42,849 nucleotides of DNA from Caballeronia sp. SEWSISQ10-4 2 (GCF_030464885.1 NZ_JALPRJ010000072.1:1-42849); one strand, 5' to 3'. Shown: positions 7,908 to 16,417, counted from the first letter of the stretch. Notes: generated by a model not told the origin, from the sequence alone. Numbers and translations are program-made.

Positions 7908-9107
7908 TTACTTCAGCACGGTCGCGATAGCGTTCGCCACGACTTCGAGGTTGCGCGTGTTCAGCGCGGCCACGCAGATCCGGCCCGTGCCCACGGCGTA
8001 AATTCCGAACTCCTCGCGCAAGCGATCGACTTGCGGTGAAGTCAGCCCGGAGTACGAAAACATGCCGCGTTGACGGTTCACGAAGCTAAAGTCGCGCTCC
8101 ACGCCTGCCGCTTTGATCTGCTCGACCAGGCCATTGCGCATTGCGCGAATCCGATCGCGCATTTCGCCGAGTTCCTGCTCCCACGTGGCACGCAGTTCGG
8201 GCGAAGCGAGGACTGCGGCGACAATTGAGCCGCCGTGCGTCGGCGGGTTCGAATAGTTCGTGCGGATCACGCGCTTGAGTTGCGACAACACGCGCGCGGC
8301 TTCTTCCTTGCCGCTCGTGATGATTGACAGTGCGCCCACGCGTTCGCCGTACAGCGAGAACGACTTGGAGAACGACGACGACACGAACACATTGATGTCG
8401 GTCTTGGCGAAGAGACGTACGGCGGCTGCATCGGCGTCGATGTTTTCGCCGAAACCCTGGTACGCGATATCGAGGAATGGCACCAGCGAGCGCGCCTTGA
8501 CCGTTTCCACGACCTGTTGCCATTGCGCCGGGGTCAGGTCGACGCCGGTCGGGTTGTGGCAGCACGCATGCAGCACGACGACCGTTCCGGCCGGATAGCT
8601 GTTGAACGCTTCCAGCATGGCGTCGAATTTCACGCCGTGCGTGGCTGCGTCGTAATACGGGTAGTTCAGCACTTCGAAACCGGCGTATTCGAACAATGCG
8701 CGGTGATTTTCCCAGCTCGGGTCGCTGATCGCGACTTTGCCCGTGGGGTTCAGCCGCTTCAGAAAGTCGGCGCCGAGCTTAAGCGCACCCGTTCCGCCGA
8801 GCGCCTGCGCCGTGATCACGCGGCCATCGGCGATCAGCGGCGAATCGTCGCCTAGCAGCAGTTTTTGCACAGCGGCGTCGTAGGCGGCAATGCCCTCGAT
8901 TGGCAGATAACCACGCGGTGCAGCCAGCTCCACACGAGCCTTTTCGGCCTCGCGAACCGCGCGCAGAAGCGGAATCTTGCCTTCTTCGTTGAAATACACG
9001 CCCACGCCGAGATTGACCTTGGTCGTGCGCGGATCGGCGTTGAAGGCTTCGTTCAGGCCCAGAATCGGGTCACGGGGGGCAAGCTCGACGGCTGAGAAAA
9101 GAGACAT
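7908..9107 (-). CDS. tyrB: Aromatic/aspartate aminotransferase (class I)
   Basis: 399 residues, class I PLP-dependent transaminase. The PLP lysine is K248 in SSSFSKSF, with N185, D213, Y216 and the phosphate-binding R256. The start MSLFSAVELAPRDPILGLNE and overall sequence match the TyrB/AspC group that transfers amino groups between aromatic amino acids or aspartate and 2-oxoglutarate. TyrB and AspC are hard to separate by eye, so the exact preference is uncertain. Divergent from uvrB. Confidence 0.88.
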   Translation of the reverse strand: MSLFSAVELAPRDPILGLNEAFNADPRTTKVNLGVGVYFNEEGKIPLLRAVREAEKARVELAAPRGYLPIEGIAAYDAAVQKLLLGDDSPLIADGRVITAQALGGTGALKLGADFLKRLNPTGKVAISDPSWENHRALFEYAGFEVLNYPYYDAATHGVKFDAMLEAFNSYPAGTVVVLHACCHNPTGVDLTPAQWQQVVETVKARSLVPFLDIAYQGFGENIDADAAAVRLFAKTDINVFVSSSFSKSFSLYGERVGALSIITSGKEEAARVLSQLKRVIRTNYSNPPTHGGSIVAAVLASPELRATWEQELGEMRDRIRAMRNGLVEQIKAAGVERDFSFVNRQRGMFSYSGLTSPQVDRLREEFGIYAVGTGRICVAALNTRNLEVVANAIATVLK

Positions 9108-9571
9108 GATTTATCGGCGGTAGTGGAAAGTCGGCACGGGCGGTCGGGACGGGAAAAACGGCTGCTCGAGCGCTGCAAAGCGGCTGCAAGCGGACCTTGA
9201 GGAGCCAACAAACTCCGTCCCATCGATGAAAACCCCAGTTCGGCATTGTAACGAATTGGGCGCTGCTTTTCGGCCTCACGAAATGGAAGAAACGCGCGAT
9301 TTCGCTATTTTTTTCCATCGATTCCGCGATTTTTCGCGAGAACCGTGACGACTGGCCGCAACGCGTCGGAATATTCCCGCCAAGCTTTCATCCGCCAAAA
9401 CAATCACTTGCGATTTCGCGTCGGCGCCTCATCTTGAAAACATCGGCATCGCGCGAAAGCTCAGCGCACATCGCCCGAAGTCCGGCCCAACAATCCCGAT
9501 CCGCCGTCGAACTTGCTCCAGCGCGAACCGCTAGAATGGATGTTTGCTCTCGGCCAAGGCACCTTTCCCTC
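9108..9571. other. 464-bp divergent intergenic region, tyrB/uvrB
   Basis: No gene is supported. It must hold both promoters. A TAGAAT box at 9532-9537 is a possible -10 for uvrB, but no good -35 stands at 17 bases. I looked for a CTGT-N8-ACAG LexA box and did not see one. A T/A-rich patch lies at about 9305-9335. Confidence 0.5.
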
Positions 9572-11665
9572 ATGTCCGATACCCCGCTAATCGAAGCTTC
9601 CGACGCGCTCGACGAATCCAAATTCGTCACCTTCGAAGGCTCGCCGTTCCAGCTTTATCAACCGTACCAGCCCGCTGGCGACCAGCCGACGGCGATCGCG
9701 ACGCTCGTGGAAGGAATCGAGGACGGTCTGTCGTTCCAGACGCTGCTCGGCGTGACGGGCTCCGGCAAGACGTTCACCATGGCGAACGTGATTGCGCGCA
9801 TGGGCCGCCCGGCTATCGTGTTCGCGCCCAACAAAACGCTCGCTGCGCAGCTCTACGCGGAGTTTCGCGAGTTTTTCCCGCGGAATGCTGTCGAATACTT
9901 CGTTTCTTACTACGATTATTACCAGCCGGAAGCGTACGTTCCGCAGCGTGATCTGTTTATCGAGAAGGATTCGTCGATCAACGAGCACATCGAGCAGATG
10001 CGGCTTTCGGCAACGAAAAGCCTGCTGGAGCGGCGCGATGTGGTGATCGTGGCGACGGTATCGGCAATCTACGGTATCGGCAATCCGTCGGAATATCACA
10101 AGATGATTCTGACGCTGCGTACCGGCGACAAAATGGGCCAGCGCGACATCATCGCGCGTCTGATCGCGATGCAGTACAACCGCAACGAAGCCGATTTCTC
10201 GCGCGGAAGCTTCCGTGTGCGGGGCGACACCATCGACATTTTTCCGGCCGAGCACGCTGAAATGGCGGTGCGCGTAGAGCTGTTCGACGACGAAATAGAG
10301 TCGATGCAACTCTTTGATCCGCTCACCGGCCGCGTGCGCAACAAGATTCCGCGTTTCACCGTGTACCCATCGTCCCACTACGTGACGCCGCGCGACACCG
10401 TGATGCGCGCCATCGAGACGATCAAGCTGGAATTGCGCGAACGGCTCGAGTTTTTCCACAAGGACGGCAAGCTGGTCGAGGCGCAGCGGCTGGAACAGCG
10501 CACGCGTTTCGATCTGGAAATGCTGCAGGAACTGGGCTTTTGCAAAGGCATCGAGAATTATTCGCGGCATTTTTCCGGCGCGGCACCAGGTGAGCCGCCG
10601 CCGACGCTCGTCGATTATTTGCCGCCCGACGCGCTGATGCTGCTCGACGAGTCGCATGTGCTGATCGGCCAGCTGAACGGCATGTACAACGGCGACCGGG
10701 CGCGTAAGGAGAATCTCGTCGATTACGGTTTCCGGATGCCCTCGGCGCTCGATAACCGGCCGCTCAAGTTCAACGAGTTCGAGCGCAAGATGCGCCAGGC
10801 GATTTTCGTCTCGGCCACGCCGGCCGATTACGAAAATCGTACGGCGGGGCAGGTCGCCGAACAACTCGTGCGGCCGACCGGCCTGGTCGACCCGGAAATC
10901 GAAGTGCGCCCGGCGCGCTCGCAAGTGGACGATGTGCTTGGCGAGATCAACGCACGCGTCAAAGTGCGCGAGCGTGTGCTGGTGACGGTGCTGACCAAGC
11001 GCATGGCCGAACAGTTGACCGAATTCCTCGCGGATCACGGCGTGAAGGTGCGCTATCTGCATAGCGATATCGATACGGTCGAGCGCGTGGAAATCATCCG
11101 CGACCTGCGTCTCGGTACGTTCGATGTGCTGGTTGGGATCAACCTGCTGCGCGAAGGGCTGGATATTCCGGAGGTGTCGCTCGTCGCGATCCTCGACGCC
11201 GACAAGGAAGGTTTCCTGCGCGCCGAACGCTCGCTGATCCAGACGATCGGCCGGGCGGCCCGCAACGTGAACGGCAAGGCGATCCTCTACGGCGACAACA
11301 TGACGGATTCGATGAAGCGCGCGATCGGCGAGACCGAACGGCGCCGCACGAAGCAGATTGCGCACAATCTCGCGATGGGGATTACGCCGCGCGGCGTGAC
11401 CAAGCGGATCAAGGACATCATCGACGGTGTCTATAACGCCGACGATGCACGCGCCGAATTGAAGGAAGCCCAGACGCGCGCGAAGTTCGAAGATATGTCC
11501 GAAAAGCAGATATCGAAGGAAATCAAGCGGCTCGAAAAGCAGATGATGGATCACGCCAAGAATCTCGAATTCGAAAAAGCCGCGCAAACCCGCGACCAAT
11601 TGTCGCTTCTCCGCGAACGCGTGTTTGGCGCCAATGTGGGCGACCACATTCCGGGCGCTACCTAA
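9572..11665 (+). CDS. uvrB: Excinuclease ABC subunit B
   Basis: 697 residues, the normal length for Burkholderiaceae UvrB. Walker A GVTGSGKT is at residues 60-67; the beta-hairpin aromatic cluster (SYYDYYQPEAYVP) that opens damaged DNA follows, then helicase motifs (LLDESH, SATPADYE, LLREGLDIPEVSL, QTIGRAARN) and the C-terminal UVR helices (KNLEFEKAAQTRDQL) that contact UvrC. It loads onto damaged DNA with UvrA and recruits UvrC in nucleotide excision repair. An in-frame ATG at 9434 would add 46 residues unlike UvrB, so the ATG at 9572 is used. Confidence 0.97.
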   Translation: MSDTPLIEASDALDESKFVTFEGSPFQLYQPYQPAGDQPTAIATLVEGIEDGLSFQTLLGVTGSGKTFTMANVIARMGRPAIVFAPNKTLAAQLYAEFREFFPRNAVEYFVSYYDYYQPEAYVPQRDLFIEKDSSINEHIEQMRLSATKSLLERRDVVIVATVSAIYGIGNPSEYHKMILTLRTGDKMGQRDIIARLIAMQYNRNEADFSRGSFRVRGDTIDIFPAEHAEMAVRVELFDDEIESMQLFDPLTGRVRNKIPRFTVYPSSHYVTPRDTVMRAIETIKLELRERLEFFHKDGKLVEAQRLEQRTRFDLEMLQELGFCKGIENYSRHFSGAAPGEPPPTLVDYLPPDALMLLDESHVLIGQLNGMYNGDRARKENLVDYGFRMPSALDNRPLKFNEFERKMRQAIFVSATPADYENRTAGQVAEQLVRPTGLVDPEIEVRPARSQVDDVLGEINARVKVRERVLVTVLTKRMAEQLTEFLADHGVKVRYLHSDIDTVERVEIIRDLRLGTFDVLVGINLLREGLDIPEVSLVAILDADKEGFLRAERSLIQTIGRAARNVNGKAILYGDNMTDSMKRAIGETERRRTKQIAHNLAMGITPRGVTKRIKDIIDGVYNADDARAELKEAQTRAKFEDMSEKQISKEIKRLEKQMMDHAKNLEFEKAAQTRDQLSLLRERVFGANVGDHIPGAT

Positions 11666-11685
11666 ACGTAAGGTGTCGGGACAAC

Positions 11686-11731
11686 GCAACGCAACGCGGC
11701 GAACCCAATTGGGTTCGCCGCGTTGCGTTGC
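11686..11731. repeat. Perfect 46-bp palindrome downstream of uvrB
   Basis: Every base from 11686 to 11708 pairs with 11731 to 11709: 23-bp arms with no spacer. As RNA it would form a very stable hairpin with a minimal loop and may end uvrB transcription, but no T-run follows on the plus strand and none is clear on the other. Confidence 0.9.
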
Positions 11732-11830
11732 ACAAAATCCGACCCAAAAAACCTCTGCGCCTCTCATAACCCAACTGCCACAAGGCTTTTGGTCTCCGCC
11801 GGCTTCAGATCGGTGCTAAACTCCAACACC

Positions 11831-11873
11831 ATTGAGAATGGTTCGTATTAAGGTTGTAGGTTACATTCTCATT
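11831..11873 (+). promoter_or_regulatory. Putative Fur-type control region of ftrABCD
   Basis: Two inverted AATGAGAATG-like half sites face each other: ATTGAGAATG at 11831-11840 and CATTCTCATT at 11864-11873. Each matches the core of the Fur box only partly (8-9 of 13 central bases). The place, about 105 bases before ftrA, fits iron repression. No well-spaced -35/-10 pair was recognised. Confidence 0.5.
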
Positions 11874-11976
11874 GCGATTTCCGATTATCAACATCGGGGT
11901 TGCTCGGTGAACCGATTGGGCCGGATTGAGCGCTCTCTCCAGCGCACGTCCGATCAATAACAAGAAGGAGTGAAGG

Positions 11977-12525
11977 ATGCAGGTTTCAACTTTTGTACGC
12001 GGCTCGGTGGCCGCAGTCGCGTTTGCGGCAATGGCGTCGGCATCGGCTGCCGAATATCCGATCGGCAAGCAGCACATCGAGAACGGCATGGAAGTCGGCG
12101 CGGTGTACCTGCAGCCGATCACCATGGAGCCGGAAGGCATGATGCGCAAGGCCTCGGATTCGGACGTGCATCTCGAAGCCGACATCCACGCCGTGAAGAA
12201 CAACCCGAACGGGTTCGCCGAAGGCGACTGGATGCCGTACCTGCAAGTGACGTACGAGCTGACCAAGCTCGGCACGACGCAAACCATCAAGGGCGACATG
12301 ATGGGCATGGTCGCAAGCGACGGCCCGCATTACGGCGACAACGTGAAGCTGTTCGGCCCGGGCAAATATCACCTGAAACTCAACATTGCGCCGCCGATGC
12401 AAACCGGCCACATGGCGTTCGGCCGCCACGTCGACAAGGAAACCGGCGTGGGTCCGTGGTTCAAGCCGTACACGATCGAATACGACTTCCCGTTCGCTGG
12501 CATCGGCAAGAAGGGCGGTTACTGA
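11977..12525 (+). CDS. ftrA: FtrA, periplasmic P19-family iron-binding protein
   Basis: 182 residues with an N-terminal signal peptide ending ASA-A near residue 24. The mature protein is the P19/Tp34 family: EYPIGKQHIENGMEVGAVYLQPITMEP at the start, then LEADIHAVKNNPNGFAEGDWMPYLQVTY, with conserved His, Met and acidic residues that bind Cu and Fe in P19 homologues. In FtrABCD systems, described in Bordetella, Brucella and Burkholderia, this protein captures ferrous iron in the periplasm. AAGGAG lies upstream and ftrB starts 68 bases after the stop. Iron control is likely from the upstream half sites. Confidence 0.9.
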   Translation: MQVSTFVRGSVAAVAFAAMASASAAEYPIGKQHIENGMEVGAVYLQPITMEPEGMMRKASDSDVHLEADIHAVKNNPNGFAEGDWMPYLQVTYELTKLGTTQTIKGDMMGMVASDGPHYGDNVKLFGPGKYHLKLNIAPPMQTGHMAFGRHVDKETGVGPWFKPYTIEYDFPFAGIGKKGGY

Positions 12526-12560
12526 GCATTCGATACAGCCGTCCGGCATGAAGTGAAAAA

Positions 12561-12588
12561 CTTCCTGCCGGTCGTCGCAGCCAGGAAG
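12561..12588 (+). promoter_or_regulatory. Hairpin covering the ftrB ribosome binding site
   Basis: CTTCCTG (12561-12567) pairs with CAGGAAG (12582-12588), and the second arm contains the AGGAAG Shine-Dalgarno of ftrB (ATG at 12594). The folded form would hide the site and could set the FtrA:FtrB ratio. Confidence 0.4.
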
Positions 12589-12593
12589 CATGC

Positions 12594-12941
12594 ATGAAAC
12601 GTAAATACAAGTTGGTTGCCGCCTCGCTGGCCGTGGCGGCTGGATGGTTTGCCAGTGCCGCTGCAGCGCAAGCCGCCGACCTGCCGACCTTCAAGCTGGA
12701 AATGGACGACGGCAAGCTGAATCCCGCGCGTATCGAAGTGCCGGCGGGGCAGCGCTTCAAAATTGAAGTGCACAACATCGGCAAAGGCGCTGCGGAGTTC
12801 GAAAGCATCCAGTTGCGCAAAGAAAAGGTCCTTGCGCCAGGCGCCGATTCCTTCGTCGTGATCGCGCCGCTGGACAAGGGCGAATACAAGTTCTTCGACG
12901 ATTTTCATCAGTCGGCGCAAGGCGTCATCGTCGCGAAGTAA
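12594..12941 (+). CDS. ftrB: FtrB, periplasmic cupredoxin-like protein
   Basis: 115 residues: signal peptide of about 28 residues (hydrophobic LVAASLAVAAGWFASAAAAQA), then a small cupredoxin-type beta-sandwich (FKLEMDDGKLNPARIEVPAGQRFKIEVHNIG). In FtrABCD systems FtrB is proposed to oxidise Fe2+ and so feed the FTR1-type permease, in analogy with the multicopper oxidase of yeast Fet3-Ftr1. The classical Cys-His-Met copper triad is not evident, which is usual for this subgroup. It lies between ftrA and ftrC on the same strand. Confidence 0.87.
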   Translation: MKRKYKLVAASLAVAAGWFASAAAAQAADLPTFKLEMDDGKLNPARIEVPAGQRFKIEVHNIGKGAAEFESIQLRKEKVLAPGADSFVVIAPLDKGEYKFFDDFHQSAQGVIVAK

Positions 12942-13011
12942 GGTCATGCCGGGCCGGTTTGTGCAGCGTCGCGCGCAAACCGCTTTGGCCTGCAAGAGCA
13001 GGAGGTAGGTA

Positions 13012-13857
13012 ATGGGTCAGGTTCTTTTCATCGTGTGGCGGGAGAGTGTCGAGGCGCTACTGGTCGTCGGCATCCTGTATGCATGGCTGAAAAATGGCGA
13101 TGCCGATGCGCGTCGCGGTATTCCTTATTTGTGGGCTGGCGTCGCAGCCGGGTTGCTGGCGGCAGTGGCGTTGGGCGCCGTGCTGATCGGGTTCACAGAA
13201 GAATTGTCCGGCGATGCGCAGGACTATTTCACGACCGGCATGGTGCTGGTGGCGTGCGTGTTGATCGTGCAGATGGTGCTGTGGATGAAGCAGCATGGGC
13301 GCTCGATGAAACGCGACATGGAAGCGTCGCTGCAAAAGAGCAAGCAGGACGCGAACTGGTGGGGCGTGACGTTGTTGGTTGCGCTCGCGATTGCGCGTGA
13401 AGGCAGCGAGACCGTGATTTTCCTGTACGGCCTGGGCTTCGGTCAGTCGGGTCACGTCGATCCCATGCAGTACCTGGCGGTCGCGGTCGGTCTTGCGCTG
13501 GCGTTCCTCACGTTCTATCTGCTGCAGCTTGGCGGCAAGATCTTCTCGTGGCGGCTCTTTTTCCGCGTGACGGAAATCATGCTGCTGTTCCTCGCGGCCG
13601 GCTTGTTCGAAACGGGTGTCGATAAACTCATCGACAAGGAAATCCTGCCCGTGGTCATGAATCAAGTGTGGGACACGTCCTGGCTGCTCGACGATTCCAG
13701 CACCTTCGGTTCGCTGGTCGCGTCGCTCACGGGTTATCGGGCGCATCCGGCCGGCATGAACCTGATTGCGTACGCGCTGTATTGGGCCGTGATCTTCCTG
13801 CTGCTGCGCCGCTCGAAAAACCAGATGGCGCAAAAATCGGCGAGACGCGCGGCATGA
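13012..13857 (+). CDS. ftrC: FtrC, FTR1-family iron permease
   Basis: 281 residues with about seven membrane helices. It carries the two iron-handling REXXE motifs of the FTR1/EfeU family: RESVE at residues 10-14 and REGSE near 129-133. It carries iron across the inner membrane. A strong AGGAGG stands before the ATG, and the stop overlaps the ftrD start (ATGA at 13854-13857), so the two membrane components are translated together. Confidence 0.93.
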   Translation: MGQVLFIVWRESVEALLVVGILYAWLKNGDADARRGIPYLWAGVAAGLLAAVALGAVLIGFTEELSGDAQDYFTTGMVLVACVLIVQMVLWMKQHGRSMKRDMEASLQKSKQDANWWGVTLLVALAIAREGSETVIFLYGLGFGQSGHVDPMQYLAVAVGLALAFLTFYLLQLGGKIFSWRLFFRVTEIMLLFLAAGLFETGVDKLIDKEILPVVMNQVWDTSWLLDDSSTFGSLVASLTGYRAHPAGMNLIAYALYWAVIFLLLRRSKNQMAQKSARRAA

Positions 13858-15260
13858 GCCATGTCATGAATCGGCCCGGCCGGCTTCAACAAGCCGGGCA
13901 GTGGATGCAACAACACGGCAGCGTGATCCGCGGCATTCAGTGGGTCGTGGTCGCCGTGTATGCGTTCCTGATTCTGGTTCCAGCCGTGCTGCCGCTGCCG
14001 GATGGCACCGCGCATCTCTGGACCAACCTGACGCTTGCTGCACAGTTTGTGTTCTGGGGCATCTGGTGGCCGTTTGTCCTGCTTTCCATGGTGATGCTCG
14101 GCCGCGTGTGGTGCGGCGTGCTGTGTCCCGAAGGCGCGTTGACCGAGTTGGCGAGCAAGTTCGGCCGCGGCTGGGCGATTCCACGCTGGTTGCGCTGGGG
14201 CGGCTGGCCCTTCGTCGCGTTCGGCATCACCACCATCTATGGCCAGATGGTCAGCGTTTATCAGTATCCGAAAGCCGTGCTGCTCGTGCTGGGCGGATCG
14301 ACGGTCGGTGCAATGATCGTCGGCGTGCTGTATGGGCGCGAGAAGCGTGTGTGGTGCAAGTATCTCTGCCCCGTGAACGGGGTGTTCTCGCTGCTGGCGC
14401 GGCTTGCGCCTTTTCACTACAAGGTCAATGAGGACGCGTGGCGCCGCTCGTATAAAGAGGGCGAGCACGGGCATCGCGTGATTCCCGTCAACTGCGCGCC
14501 GCTCGTGCCGCTGCGCGCCATGAAAGGCGCGTCGGACTGTCATATGTGCGGCCGTTGCAGCGGCCATCGGGACGCCATTTCGCTGGAGTGGCGTTCGCCC
14601 TCGGCCGAAGTCGTGCAACTCGGCGATAAACAAGCTAATCGGTGGGACACCGCGCTCATTCTGTACGGCTTGCTGGGCATCGCTATTGGCGCGTTCCACT
14701 GGACCGTGAGCACGTGGTTTGTCGACCTGAAGCAGATCTTCGCGTCGTGGCTGATCGATCGCAACATTCTCTGGCCGCTCGACACGAACGCGCCCTGGTT
14801 TCTCTTCACGCATTACCCCGAACAAAACGATGTTTTCTCGTGGCTCGACGGTGGCATGGTCGTGGGTTACATCGTCGTGACGGGGCTGGTTTATGGCACG
14901 GTGCTGCTCGGCTTGCTGGCCGCCGGCACGCGCATGCTCGGCCGTTTCGATTTCACGCGTCTGCATCATCTGACGCAGGCGCTGATTCCCGTGGCGGGCT
15001 GCGGCGTGTTCCTGGGTTTATCGGCGACCACGGTGTCGCTGCTGCGCGCCGAACACTTGCCGCTCTGGTGGGTGACGGACGTGCGTCTGGGTTTGCTCGG
15101 TATCGCGAATCTATGGAGCGCGTGGCTTGCCTGGCGCGTTATCGGCCGGTATGCCGCGGGTCGCTTTGTGTCGCCGAGCGCGGCGATGTTGTGGTTCATC
15201 GCCGCACTCGCCGTCGCTGATAGCGCCTGGTACCTGATGTTCTGGGGCTTTTCGCGGTAA
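13854..15260 (+). CDS. ftrD: FtrD, membrane polyferredoxin-like protein
   Basis: 468 residues from the overlapping ATG at 13854; a longer upstream frame is only ftrC in another register. Multiple membrane helices alternate with cysteine motifs of the NapH/polyferredoxin type: CGVLCPEG, CKYLCPVNG and CHMCGRCSGH. In FtrABCD systems this protein is thought to pass electrons out of or across the membrane, perhaps to re-reduce FtrB or iron. The last transport component in the cluster, followed 57 bases later by a GlcG/HbpS-like gene. Confidence 0.9.
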   Translation: MSHVMNRPGRLQQAGQWMQQHGSVIRGIQWVVVAVYAFLILVPAVLPLPDGTAHLWTNLTLAAQFVFWGIWWPFVLLSMVMLGRVWCGVLCPEGALTELASKFGRGWAIPRWLRWGGWPFVAFGITTIYGQMVSVYQYPKAVLLVLGGSTVGAMIVGVLYGREKRVWCKYLCPVNGVFSLLARLAPFHYKVNEDAWRRSYKEGEHGHRVIPVNCAPLVPLRAMKGASDCHMCGRCSGHRDAISLEWRSPSAEVVQLGDKQANRWDTALILYGLLGIAIGAFHWTVSTWFVDLKQIFASWLIDRNILWPLDTNAPWFLFTHYPEQNDVFSWLDGGMVVGYIVVTGLVYGTVLLGLLAAGTRMLGRFDFTRLHHLTQALIPVAGCGVFLGLSATTVSLLRAEHLPLWWVTDVRLGLLGIANLWSAWLAWRVIGRYAAGRFVSPSAAMLWFIAALAVADSAWYLMFWGFSR

Positions 15261-15317
15261 CGTTGCGGGTATCGAGCCAATCGATATCTCAACGCAACGA
15301 TTCCAACAGGTGACGAA

Positions 15318-15731
15318 ATGAGAACGAAACCCGCATTGACCGATGTGGACGTGAAGACCATCGCGGCCGCTGCCGAAGCGCATGCGCTGGCGAACAAGTG
15401 GAACGTAACGATTGCTGTCGTCGATGACGGCGGTCATCTGCTTCATCTGCACAGGCTGGACGGCGCAGGCGCGAGTACGGCCGAGATGGCGACGGGCAAG
15501 GCACGTACCGCCGCGCTGGGCCGGCGCGAAACGAAAGTGTATGAGGACATGATCAAGCAAGGCCGCGTCGCGTTTTTGAGCGCGCCAATGACTGCCATGC
15601 TGGAAGGCGGCGTGCCGATCGTGGTGGGTGCGGATATCGTCGGCGCGGTGGGTGTGTCGGGCGTGAAGTCGGATCAGGATGCGGCGGTGGCGCGAGCGGG
15701 CATCGCAGCGTTGGGAATCGAGAGCGTCTAA
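15318..15731 (+). CDS. GlcG/HbpS-family protein
   Basis: 137 residues of the GlcG/HbpS (DUF336) fold: LTDVDVKTIAAAAEAHALANKWNVTIAVVDDGGHLLHLHRLDGA, then the C-terminal GGVPIVVGADIVGAVGVSGVKSDQDAAVARAGI. Streptomyces HbpS binds haem and iron; other members sit in glycolate and cobalamin clusters, and most have no known role. No signal peptide is seen, so it is probably cytosolic. It follows ftrD by 57 bases with AGGTGA before the ATG and ends at a terminator, so it is probably the last gene of the ftr transcript. A haem or iron role is inferred from this position. Confidence 0.83.
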   Translation: MRTKPALTDVDVKTIAAAAEAHALANKWNVTIAVVDDGGHLLHLHRLDGAGASTAEMATGKARTAALGRRETKVYEDMIKQGRVAFLSAPMTAMLEGGVPIVVGADIVGAVGVSGVKSDQDAAVARAGIAALGIESV

Positions 15732-15773
15732 GTTCTTCCAGATGGAGGTCTGATCAAACCCAATCGGCCAAAA

Positions 15774-15810
15774 TAAAAAAGCACGTTTTCGCGAGAAAAC
15801 GTGCTTTTTT
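15774..15810 (+). terminator. Terminator of the ftr operon
   Basis: GCACGTTTTC and GAAAACGTGC (15781-15790, 15795-15804) form a ten-base stem followed by six T residues; a run of A residues precedes it. From here to 16018 I see no gene. Confidence 0.88.
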
Positions 15811-16018
15811 GCATAGCTAATGGTGCTTTTCAAAGCACACGGCGGGAACCAAAAAAAAAAGCGGCTTCGCTGGCTATCGACGGCTGGCTGGTGTTTGCAC
15901 GAAGGGGTCTAAATTCTCGCGTGCAAGCCGTCGTTTGCTGGCTAGTGCCAAACACCTCTCGAAGAGGTGGTCCCCACAATACCCGGTACTGCAATTCTTT
16001 CGTGATGCCCGATGCTCG

Positions 16019-16276
16019 TTACTTAGTGAGAATCAGCTTGCCCAGACGCGTGGCGCGCAGCTGATACGTCTCACCGTTATGCAGGATGCTGATATGACTA
16101 TGACCCTGCAGCAGCGTGTCGCTGCGTAGCGAGCGCTCGCCGCTCTCCGGGGATACATTCGACGCCGCACGCGCAGTCGTTACCGCAGCCGTTCGGGGGC
16201 GCGTAATGGTCGCTGCCGCGGAGCGCTCGACCGGGCGACGCAGCCGAAGCGTAGTGGAGCGCAGGATGTCGGTCAT
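16019..16276 (-). CDS. hemP: Hemin uptake protein HemP
   Basis: 85 residues. The C-terminal part HISILHNGETYQLRATRLGKLILTK is the HemP/HmuP signature. The first 50 residues are a basic, Arg/Ala/Ser-rich extension (RRPVERSAAATITRP) without predicted structure, longer than in the roughly 60-residue relatives. HemP/HmuP helps switch on haem-uptake genes in some proteobacteria. No haem receptor or transporter adjoins it. A Fur box overlaps its promoter. Shine-Dalgarno is weak. Identification is strong; regulatory function is taken from the family. Confidence 0.88.
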   Translation of the reverse strand: MTDILRSTTLRLRRPVERSAAATITRPRTAAVTTARAASNVSPESGERSLRSDTLLQGHSHISILHNGETYQLRATRLGKLILTK

Positions 16277-16309
16277 GTCGAAGAGTCCGTTCGTTGAGTC
16301 GATGGGTTA

Positions 16310-16338
16310 ATCTTAATGATAACCATTCTTATTTACAA
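16310..16338 (-). promoter_or_regulatory. Fur box over the hemP promoter
   Basis: The sequence at 16312-16330 matches the 19-bp Fur consensus at 14 positions (core AATGATAA, then CCATT). On the minus strand a -35-like TTGTAA (16333-16338) and a -10-like TAAGAT (16310-16315) are 17 bases apart, so the Fur site fills the spacer. This predicts iron repression of hemP. Confidence 0.8.
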
Positions 16339-16417
16339 CAACGAAGTTTTCATCGATCATACGTTTCGATAGTCACTGACTGTCCGACTATCGAAACGGT
16401 CGAAACATGATTGCGCT

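Noticed and set aside
9311..9571. SOS (LexA) box before uvrB
   Set aside because: No CTGT-N8-ACAG pattern was found on either strand, although uvrB is often SOS-controlled.
9587..11767. 726-codon frame antisense to uvrB
   Set aside because: Open only because GC-rich codon bias in uvrB leaves the opposite strand without stops; His/Arg-rich composition is typical of such shadows.
11805..12308. 167-codon frame on the minus strand across ftrA
   Set aside because: Antisense to a clearly identified P19 gene and to its control region.
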